A DNA stretch of 5,297 nt from Robiginitomaculum sp. (GTDB lineage: Bacteria > Pseudomonadota > Alphaproteobacteria > Caulobacterales > Maricaulaceae): the NCBI GenBank assembly GCA_026982235.1, contig JALSHM010000062.1, positions 1 to 5,297 on the forward strand, given 5' to 3'. Position 1 is the stretch's first letter; each line of letters opens with the position of its first letter. Under the pieces are notes generated by a model. The model had not been told where the DNA came from and did not search any database. It was given only the letters and a program-made list of their open reading frames with translations. Shown here in pieces: positions 1-5,297 of this stretch. The position numbers and the translations under genes are program-made.

Positions 1-1213
1 CCAATATACGAGCGGCTTTAATGGCGGCGCGGCGCTCTTCTTTGCTGGTTTTTATCTTTTCCGCCTTGCCGCCCTGATGCAGGTTAGAGCGAAATTCGCC
101 CGCTTGTGCCGTGCGTTGGATGGCACCAACAACCTTGCCGTCTACCACCAGCAGACGAATATCGGTGCCAGAGGCTTCTTTGACAAATTCTTGCACCAAA
201 AAATGCGCTCGTAGGCCGCGAAAGGCTTCGACCAATGCAGATGCGGCTTTGCGGGTTTCGGCCAGAACCACGCCCTTGCCTTGGGTGGACGAGAGCAGTT
301 TTACGACCACAGGTGAACCACCTGCCAGATCAATAATTCCGTTGGTATCGCGTGACGACATAGCAAAGGCCGTATTGGGCATGCCAAGCTTGTGTTGCGC
401 CAGCATTTGGTGGGCGAGGAGTTTATCCCGCGACGCCCCAATGGCGGCGGCGGAGTTCAGACAATATGTGCCCATCATTTCAAATTGCCGCACCACGGCC
501 ATGCCGTAAAATGTCATGCGCGTGCCAATGCGCGGAATAATGGCGTCAAAACGGGGCAAGGCATTGCCGTCATAATGTACGGCTGGGCAATGCTCGTTAA
601 TGGCCATATAACAACGGCTGGTCTCGATACATTCAATCACATGGCCGCGCGCTTCGGCGGCTTCTATCATTTTGCGGTTGGAATAATTGCCTGGCTCATG
701 GGTGAGAATACCAATGCGCAGGGGGCGGCGGGTTGGATTTTTTCTCCGGCGTTTTTTATAAACATCATAGGAAAGCTCTGGCTGGAGAAAGGATTCGGAT
801 GGATTGATATGGCTCAATTCGTCAATAGCCGATCGCCCAAGGAGCATACGATAGCCCATATTGTCGCGATTGGTGAGGGTGATTTCTATGGGCCAGCTCT
901 TGTCGCCAATGGTGATTGGGGTCTCAATAACATAACGGGATTCGCTCTCGCCATTGGAACTAACAACCGAACGGCGACCAATAACACGCGCAGAGCAAAC
1001 AACTTCGATGCGTGGATCGTCCGGATCCGGATGCATGATAAAACGCACTTGTGGATTGCTGGCGCTACCAAAGGGTTCAATGGCAATGGCGTGTAGGGCG
1101 GAGGTGCGAGCACCCGTATCGACCTTGGCTTTGATAGCCGGCAGGCCGAGGCTTGAGAGGGAGACCCATTCTGCCCACCCTAATCTAAATTCAGAAGCTT
1201 CGTCGTGGCTCAT
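1..1213 (-). CDS. rimK: Retropepsin-like (RimB-type) domain fused to RimK-type ATP-grasp glutamate ligase, C-terminus cut by window edge
   Basis: Reading the minus strand from the ATG at 1213 gives 404 uninterrupted residues that run off position 1. Residues about 13-145 form a retropepsin-like 'ATP-dependent zinc protease' domain (PF05618-type). The aspartic-protease motif VDTGARTSALH lies at 31-41 and the late RMLLGRSAI motif at 122-130. A very basic linker (about 153-164) leads into RimK: the pre-ATP-grasp segment from 165 (RIGILTHEPGNYSNRK), IIPRIG at 225-230, SRDK at 261-264, the nucleotide loop STQGKGVVL at 309-317, VQEF at 340-343 and GEFRSNLHQGG at 372-382. By comparison with E. coli RimK (about 300 residues), some 50-60 C-terminal residues are missing, including the metal-binding EVN-type motif. 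RimK adds glutamates to the C-terminus of ribosomal protein S6. RimB-type proteins are retropepsin-like partners thought to reverse or trim this. The substrate here is inferred. The start at 1213 leaves the protease domain whole; its ribosome-binding site is poor. It is divergent from the ETF-QO gene. Confidence 0.93.
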   Translation of the reverse strand, partial: MSHDEASEFRLGWAEWVSLSSLGLPAIKAKVDTGARTSALHAIAIEPFGSASNPQVRFIMHPDPDDPRIEVVCSARVIGRRSVVSSNGESESRYVIETPITIGDKSWPIEITLTNRDNMGYRMLLGRSAIDELSHINPSESFLQPELSYDVYKKRRRKNPTRRPLRIGILTHEPGNYSNRKMIEAAEARGHVIECIETSRCYMAINEHCPAVHYDGNALPRFDAIIPRIGTRMTFYGMAVVRQFEMMGTYCLNSAAAIGASRDKLLAHQMLAQHKLGMPNTAFAMSSRDTNGIIDLAGGSPVVVKLLSSTQGKGVVLAETRKAASALVEAFRGLRAHFLVQEFVKEASGTDIRLLVVDGKVVGAIQRTAQAGEFRSNLHQGGKAEKIKTSKEERRAAIKAARIL

Positions 1214-1221
1214 ATTTTCAC

Positions 1222-1282
1222 TATCCAATTTGTTGCTAAGGCTTTACGCAGTCGGTTGAACCGTTTAACACATAATTGGATA
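1222..1282. repeat. Perfect 9-bp inverted repeat with 43-base spacer
   Basis: TATCCAATT at 1222-1230 is the exact reverse complement of AATTGGATA at 1274-1282. The match does not extend at either end. Each arm lies near the start of one divergent gene: 8 bases from the rimK ATG and 21 bases from the ETF-QO ATG. Read toward its own gene, each arm is the same AATTGGATA, followed by GTG on the rimK side and AAA on the ETF-QO side. It may be a shared protein-binding site or duplicated -10-like elements. A 43-base loop makes a terminator or attenuator unlikely. Confidence 0.55.
1255..1269. promoter_or_regulatory. Candidate operator: two adjacent GTTNAAC palindromes
   Basis: GTTGAAC (1255-1261) and GTTTAAC (1263-1269) are separated by one base. 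Each is a small palindrome, and the 15-base unit is palindromic overall except at its centre and variable positions. It overlaps the best -35 candidate of the ETF-QO gene (TTGAAC, 1257-1262), so a bound repressor would block transcription. I cannot name the regulator. A TetR-family fatty-acid regulator would suit an ETF-QO gene but is only a guess. Confidence 0.35.
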
Positions 1283-1284
1283 AA
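1257..1284 (+). promoter_or_regulatory. Candidate sigma-70 promoter for the ETF-QO/TPR/ispE run
   Basis: TTGAAC (1257-1262, compare TTGACA) is followed after 16 bases by GATAAA (1279-1284, compare TATAAT). Each hexamer matches four of six consensus positions. Transcription would start near 1291, leaving a leader of about 13 bases that includes the GGGA at 1294-1297. The match is modest, and AT-rich spacers produce such pairs by chance. Confidence 0.35.
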
Positions 1285-1303
1285 ACAGCAATCGGGAATA
1301 AAT

Positions 1304-2956
1304 ATGCAAAATCGTGAAAGCATGGAATATGATGTCGTTATCGTCGGAGCGGGACCTTCGGGACTATCCGCAGCCATTAGGCTCAAACAACTGGGCGGGG
1401 ACGATATAAATGTGGTTGTGCTGGAAAAGGGTTCTGAAGTTGGCGCACATATTTTGTCGGGTGCAATTCTTGACCCGAGCGGGCTGGATGCGCTTATCCC
1501 GGATTGGAAAGACAAAGGTGCGCCGATTAAGGTTGCGGTTAAGGAAGATAAGTTTCTGACCCTGACCGAGACAGGCAGCAAAACAATTCCCAATTTTATC
1601 ATGCCGCCTTTGATGAATAATCACGGGAATTATATTGTCTCCATGGGGAATGTTTGCCGCTGGATGGCAGAACAGGCGGAAGGCTTGGGCGTTGAGATAT
1701 TTCCCGGCATGTCTTGCACAGAACTGGTTTATAATGATGACGGTTCTGTCAAAGGTGTGGTCGCAGGCGAATTTGGCCGGGGGCGTGCGGATAGTACCGA
1801 AACACCAGGCTATGAGCCGGGCATGGAATTGCACGGGAAATATGTATTTTTGTGCGAAGGTGCGCGCGGTTCCTTGAGTAAACAAGTCATTGCAAAATAC
1901 GGCCTAGATAAAGATTGCGACGTGGGTAAATACGGCCTTGGCATTAAGGAAATTTGGGACATCAAGCCGGAAAACCACGTTGAGGGCAAAGTCCTGCACA
2001 CATCCGGTTGGCCGCTTGAGGACAAAGCTGGCGGTGGCTCGTTCATGTATCACGGGGAAAATAACCAAGTATATATCGGCTATATTATCGATCTTAGCTA
2101 TGAAAACCCCTATGTTTATCCGTATATGGAGTTTCAGCAGTGGAAGCACCATCCTGAAATCGCCAAAGTCTTAGAAGGCGGTAAGCGGGTGTCATATGGT
2201 GCGCGTGCTGTGACCAAAGGCGGCTATCAGTCAATCCCCAAAACCGCATTTCCGGGCGGGGCTTTGCTCGGTTGTTCGGCGGGTTTGGTGAATTTGCCGC
2301 GAATCAAGGGTAATCATAATGCTATGCATTCCGGTAAGGCAGCAGCGGAAGCAGCTTATGCTGCCATTCAAGACGGGCGGTCTGCGGACGAACTTGTCGA
2401 ATATGACGCAAATCTGCGCTCTGGGCCGGTGGGCAAAGACTTGAAACCTGTGCGCAATGTTGCACCGCTGAATGCAAAATACGGTGCCAAGCTCGGTGGG
2501 ATGCTGCTGGGCGGTATGGATATGTGGTGCGCGACAATATTTAAGTTTAATTTGTTTGGGACACTTAAACACGGCAAAACCGATGCGCAAGCAACCGGAT
2601 TGGCCAAAGACTTCCCGGTAATTGAATACCCCAAACCGGACGGCGTATTATCTTTTGACCGCCTTACCAGTGTAAGCTTCTCTGCCACTAATCATGCTGA
2701 GGAACAGCCTTGTCATCTAAAGTTGGTTGACCCGGAAATCCCCATAAAGGTCAATCTGCCAAAATGGGCGGAGCCTGCACAGCGTTATTGTCCGGCAGGG
2801 GTTTATGAAATACTAGAAGAAAATGGCGTGCAACGTTTTCAAATCAACGCACAAAATTGCGTCCACTGCAAAACGTGCGACATCAAAGACCCAAGCCAGA
2901 ATATCAATTGGCAGTGCCCAGAGGGCGGTGGCGGCCCTAACTATCCGAATATGTAG
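1304..2956 (+). CDS. etfD: Electron transfer flavoprotein-ubiquinone oxidoreductase (ETF-QO)
   Basis: This 550-residue protein takes electrons from reduced ETF through a 4Fe-4S cluster and FAD and gives them to ubiquinone, linking fatty-acid and amino-acid dehydrogenases to the respiratory chain. It is a monotopic protein on the inner face of the inner membrane. The FAD-binding motif VGAGPSG lies at 14-20. The quinone/FAD region GCSAGLVNLPRIKGNHNAMHSG spans 323-344. A hydrophobic patch at about 399-420, before TLKHGKTD, matches the family's membrane-contact segment. The conserved SFDRLTSVSFSATNH stretch is at 450-464. The cluster ligands are C496 (in RYCPAGVYE) plus C519, C522 and C525 (NCVHCKTCDIKDPSQN), followed by the WQCPEGGGGP tail. 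All expected parts are present and the length is normal. I chose ATG 1304, with GGGA six bases upstream, over ATG 1322 and over an in-frame GTG at 1205 that would invade the rimK start. It is first in the three-gene run. No etfA or etfB is in the window. Confidence 0.97.
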   Translation: MQNRESMEYDVVIVGAGPSGLSAAIRLKQLGGDDINVVVLEKGSEVGAHILSGAILDPSGLDALIPDWKDKGAPIKVAVKEDKFLTLTETGSKTIPNFIMPPLMNNHGNYIVSMGNVCRWMAEQAEGLGVEIFPGMSCTELVYNDDGSVKGVVAGEFGRGRADSTETPGYEPGMELHGKYVFLCEGARGSLSKQVIAKYGLDKDCDVGKYGLGIKEIWDIKPENHVEGKVLHTSGWPLEDKAGGGSFMYHGENNQVYIGYIIDLSYENPYVYPYMEFQQWKHHPEIAKVLEGGKRVSYGARAVTKGGYQSIPKTAFPGGALLGCSAGLVNLPRIKGNHNAMHSGKAAAEAAYAAIQDGRSADELVEYDANLRSGPVGKDLKPVRNVAPLNAKYGAKLGGMLLGGMDMWCATIFKFNLFGTLKHGKTDAQATGLAKDFPVIEYPKPDGVLSFDRLTSVSFSATNHAEEQPCHLKLVDPEIPIKVNLPKWAEPAQRYCPAGVYEILEENGVQRFQINAQNCVHCKTCDIKDPSQNINWQCPEGGGGPNYPNM

Positions 2957-2960
2957 GAAG
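2955..2960 (+). promoter_or_regulatory. Strong ribosome-binding site of the TPR lipoprotein gene
   Basis: AGGAAG sits six bases before the ATG at 2967 and overlaps the last two bases of the ETF-QO stop codon TAG (2954-2956). This fixes the start of the lipoprotein gene and suggests that translation of the two genes is coupled. Confidence 0.75.
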
Positions 2961-2966
2961 CTTTAC

Positions 2967-4697
2967 ATGGTAAAAATAAACTCTTTGCGTAAAGCCCCAA
3001 TGTCGGCGTTGGTTTCGGTGTTGGTGCTGGTCGCCTTGTCCGGCTGTGCGACGACTATGGGCGCAAGTTCGGTGGAGCGCGGGCAGTCTTTGTCACCCAA
3101 AGCACAATTGTATGCGGATTATGTATCTGCGCGTTATGCTAGTAATTTAAATGATGCGGCTTCGCGTTCAGCATATTTTTCAAGAGCCTTTGCCCGCCGT
3201 CCGCACGATTTGGATTTGGGGCAAAAAGCTTTGGCGGCTGCAATAAATAATGGCGAGAGTGCATTGGCGCGGGCTTTGTCCATCGAGATTTTAGCGCTTG
3301 ACGAAACTGACGGCACTGCCCGCGCCGTAATGGGAGCAAATGCCCTTGCTAAAGGTAGATATAAAAAAGCTTTGGAATATCTAGCCGATGCAAATGCAGG
3401 TATCGGGATCGAGAATTTCAATACTTTGATGCGGGGTTGGGCTCACATTGGTCTTGGTGATAGAAGTGCTGCAAAAATAACTTTTGCAGACATGAAAGGC
3501 GGTAAATATTTCGAATTTATCGGCAATATGCAACAGGCCATTATTGATATGCAAGAGGGGGATATTGAGGCCGCCATTAAGACTTTCGCTGAAATTGACA
3601 AAGTCAATTTGGCGCCCATAGAATCTACATTGGCGCAGGCGCGTGGGTATATGTTGCGGGGCGAGAAAGATAAGGCACTGGACGTGCTAAATACATATGC
3701 TGATGCCAATGGCGGCTCATTAACCGGGCCTATCCGTTTCACACTAGATGCAATCAATGCCGGCCAGAAACTACCGTGGAAATTAACTCCAGCGCAGTCG
3801 GCATCGCGGGCTGTAACCGAGCCGGCATTTCGTTATTATGGGGCACAACAACAATTCGAATCTGCCGAGACCTTCTTGCGGATTGCCCTTGAACTGGATC
3901 CCGAGAATGACAAAGCCCGCTTGTTTCTTGGTAGCGTATTAGAGCAAGTTGACAGGAATGAAGATGCTATGAACGAGTATGCACGCATCGGACAGTTGTC
4001 ACCATTTTCTGTATCGGCAAGATTGTCGGAGTCTGATATTTTGTTTGGCGAGGATAAAAACGAAGAGGGCATCAAAGTTCTGGAATCCATTCAGGAGACC
4101 CATCCATCCCGCGTGACACAAGGTTCCCTTGGGCGTGCTTATTTGATTTTGGAAGATTACGAAAAAGCTCTACCCTATTATGAGGCCTTGATTGCGGATA
4201 TGTCAGAGGACGAGCTTAAAAAAAACCCGCAGGTCAAATATTTACGGGGCATATGCTTGGAGCGTTTGGGGCGCTGGGAAGAAGCGGTCACGGATTTTGA
4301 ATTTGTCCTTAAGTACAATCCGGACGATGCTGATGTTCTGAACTATCTTGGCTATACTTGGGTCGATAAAGGTGTGAATTTGACCAAAGCTTTCGCTATG
4401 ATTGAAAAGGCGGTGGAGTTAGAGCCGACAAGCGGTGCGATTATCGACAGTTTGGGCTGGGCGCATTATAAACTTGGCCGTTATGGTCAAGCCCGAATAA
4501 ATCTTGAGGAAGCGGCTGAACGGTCTCCGACCAGTGCGACAATTATTGACCATCTTGGTGACGTATATTGGAAGCTCGGGCGTAGAAAAGAAGCTAGTTA
4601 TCAGTGGGAGCGCGCCTTGTCCCTTGATCCGACCGACAAGGAATTGAAGGCAATTAAGGCTAAACTCAAAGGCGGGCTAAGAGCCGCAGTACAATAA
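2967..4697 (+). CDS. TPR-repeat outer-membrane lipoprotein, possibly LbcA-like
   Basis: This is a 576-residue lipoprotein precursor. The signal peptide has positive residues K3, R8 and K9, a hydrophobic core at about 13-23, and the lipobox LSGC with lipidated C27. Alanine at +2 is compatible with sorting to the outer membrane under the E. coli Lol rule. The rest is nearly all helical TPR repeats. Clear ones are at about 116-149, 285-315, 316-349, 385-412, 421-454, 489-522 and 523-556, with degenerate repeats between. The best conserved part is C-terminal (DSLGWAHYKLGRYGQA, then DHLGDVYWKLGRRKEA), a pattern typical of proteobacterial TPR proteins encoded near ispE. TPR arrays bind other proteins, so a scaffold or adaptor role in the periplasm is likely; there is no enzyme domain. 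In Pseudomonas aeruginosa the TPR lipoprotein LbcA, near lolB and ispE, carries the protease CtpA. Equivalence here is inference. It starts 10 bases after the ETF-QO gene and ends 4 bases before ispE. An A8 run at 4218-4225 leaves the frame intact. Confidence 0.92.
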   Translation: MVKINSLRKAPMSALVSVLVLVALSGCATTMGASSVERGQSLSPKAQLYADYVSARYASNLNDAASRSAYFSRAFARRPHDLDLGQKALAAAINNGESALARALSIEILALDETDGTARAVMGANALAKGRYKKALEYLADANAGIGIENFNTLMRGWAHIGLGDRSAAKITFADMKGGKYFEFIGNMQQAIIDMQEGDIEAAIKTFAEIDKVNLAPIESTLAQARGYMLRGEKDKALDVLNTYADANGGSLTGPIRFTLDAINAGQKLPWKLTPAQSASRAVTEPAFRYYGAQQQFESAETFLRIALELDPENDKARLFLGSVLEQVDRNEDAMNEYARIGQLSPFSVSARLSESDILFGEDKNEEGIKVLESIQETHPSRVTQGSLGRAYLILEDYEKALPYYEALIADMSEDELKKNPQVKYLRGICLERLGRWEEAVTDFEFVLKYNPDDADVLNYLGYTWVDKGVNLTKAFAMIEKAVELEPTSGAIIDSLGWAHYKLGRYGQARINLEEAAERSPTSATIIDHLGDVYWKLGRRKEASYQWERALSLDPTDKELKAIKAKLKGGLRAAVQ

Positions 4698-4701
4698 TTC
4701 T

Positions 4702-5297
4702 ATGTCTAAACCTGAAAATTTATTGGTTGAAACCGCTTGGCGGGAGACGGCGCGGGCGAAGATAAATCTGACCCTACATGTGGGGGCAGTGCAAGATAAT
4801 GGCTATCACCCCTTACACAGTCTTGTGGTGTTTGCAGATTTCGGCGATGTGCTGGACGGGCAAATTGCCGAAGACTTTAGTCTAAAAATGGTGGGGCCAT
4901 TTGCGGGCGATACACCGGGTGGGAACGATAATCTGCTCATGACCGCCGCTCGTGTCATTGCCGAGAATAACTATGTTGAGGCGCGGCTAGCCTATAAGCT
5001 CAATAAAAAACTGCCTGTTGCGTCGGGTATTGGTGGGGGCAGTGCCGATGCTGCGGCGGCGCTCAGATTATTATCCCGCGCAGACCATGTGGACTGGTCT
5101 GAACATGCGGAAAGCTTTTTGCCCTTTGGTGCAGATGTGCCTGTATGTTTTTTGTCGCGCACCTGTATAATGGAGGGGATTGGCGAGCAAATCTTGCCTT
5201 GGCCAGGTTTGGGACAAATCCCGGCTATTTTGGTCAATCCGGGCAAGAGTTTGCGCACTAAAAATGTGTTTGATAAATTTGATATTGTCGGGGTTTC
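4702..5297 (+). CDS. ispE: 4-diphosphocytidyl-2-C-methyl-D-erythritol kinase IspE, C-terminus cut by window edge
   Basis: This cytoplasmic enzyme phosphorylates the 2-hydroxyl of CDP-methylerythritol with ATP, the fourth step of the MEP isoprenoid pathway. 198 complete residues are visible of a usual 280-300. GHMP-kinase features occur in order: ARAKINLTLHV at 17-27, with K20 aligning to catalytic Lys10 of E. coli IspE; GYHPLHSL at 34-41; GGNDNLL at 73-79; the ATP loop PVASGIGGGSADAAAALRLL at 105-124; GADVPVCF at 143-150, with D145 aligning to catalytic Asp141; EGIGE at 158-162; and the LVNPG strand from 177. The missing part holds the last GHMP C-terminal motif. The start at 4702 lies four bases after the TPR gene's stop, and no Shine-Dalgarno sequence is visible before it, so translation probably depends on coupling to the upstream gene. 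No frameshift or missing catalytic residue is seen in the visible part. Confidence 0.96.
   Translation, partial: MSKPENLLVETAWRETARAKINLTLHVGAVQDNGYHPLHSLVVFADFGDVLDGQIAEDFSLKMVGPFAGDTPGGNDNLLMTAARVIAENNYVEARLAYKLNKKLPVASGIGGGSADAAAALRLLSRADHVDWSEHAESFLPFGADVPVCFLSRTCIMEGIGEQILPWPGLGQIPAILVNPGKSLRTKNVFDKFDIVGV

Larger units (their letters stand above)
1214..1303. promoter_or_regulatory. Divergent intergenic control region between the rimK fusion and the ETF-QO gene
   Basis: This 90-base AT-rich spacer is the only real non-coding stretch in the window and must hold the promoters for both directions. It contains a perfect 9-bp inverted repeat and a pair of GTTNAAC palindromes, listed separately. 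No gene, terminator hairpin or riboswitch is visible. Assigning it as regulatory rests on gene orientation plus these motifs. Confidence 0.75.

Noticed and set aside
392..1096. A 234-codon open frame on the plus strand opposite the rimK fusion
   Set aside because: It is antisense to a well-supported protease/ligase protein, has no recognisable domain and no good ribosome-binding site. It is a frame shadow.
1253..1263. Small hairpin CGGTT-G-AACCG as a terminator or attenuator
   Set aside because: The one-base loop cannot form a stable RNA hairpin and no U-tract follows. It is better read as part of a DNA operator palindrome.
1205..1303. In-frame GTG start adding 33 residues to ETF-QO
   Set aside because: It would overlap the rimK start, span the promoter motifs and add a segment before the FAD motif that the family does not need. 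ATG 1304 gives the normal length.
1364..1885. A 173-codon minus-strand open frame inside the ETF-QO gene
   Set aside because: It is antisense to a fully conserved enzyme and shows no motif or start signal. The other minus-strand frames over the ETF-QO, TPR and ispE genes were rejected for the same reason.
2823..2966. Earlier in-frame ATG for the TPR gene, inside the ETF-QO 3' end
   Set aside because: It would bury the signal peptide and lipobox behind 48 residues that are ETF-QO in another frame. ATG 2967 has a strong AGGAAG site and a proper signal peptide.
4218..4225. Run of eight A residues in the TPR gene, a possible slippage or phase-variation site
   Set aside because: The frame continues intact through it into conserved TPR repeats. 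One A8 run in a moderately AT-rich gene is not enough evidence.

Overview
The window carries chromosomal housekeeping genes of a Gram-negative bacterium, most likely an alphaproteobacterium of moderate GC content. The evidence is a retropepsin-like/RimK fusion protein, a 4Fe-4S ETF-ubiquinone oxidoreductase, a lipoprotein with a lipobox, and an IspE carrying a GIGGGSADAAA-type GHMP loop. I cannot name a genus from the sequence alone. There is no sign of mobile DNA, CRISPR, tRNA or rRNA.

Layout. Positions 1-1213 (minus strand) hold most of a two-domain protein: an N-terminal RimB-like aspartic-protease fold followed by a RimK-type ATP-grasp amino-acid ligase. Its C-terminus lies beyond position 1. 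A 90-base divergent spacer (1214-1303) follows. It contains a perfect 9-bp inverted repeat and two adjacent GTTNAAC palindromes. Positions 1304 to the end of the window (plus strand) form a tight three-gene run: ETF-ubiquinone oxidoreductase (1304-2956), a 10-base gap, a TPR lipoprotein (2967-4697), a 4-base gap, then ispE (4702 to the window end, C-terminus missing). The gaps leave no room for terminators or separate promoters, so the three are probably co-transcribed.

How the genes fit together. ETF-QO passes electrons from acyl-CoA and other flavin dehydrogenases, via ETF, into the ubiquinone pool at the inner membrane. IspE is the fourth step of the MEP route, which makes the isoprenoid precursors used for the quinone tail and for undecaprenyl phosphate. 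The TPR lipoprotein is probably an envelope scaffold. Its place beside ispE and its C-terminal repeats recall the Pseudomonas LbcA locus, which is an inference from memory. The divergent RimK fusion would act on translation, by glutamylating a protein such as ribosomal protein S6 and possibly trimming the added tail.

I found no clear evidence of a wholly new system. The points most worth a second look are the fused ligase/protease, the lipoprotein's possible LbcA-like role, and the symmetrical divergent control region.
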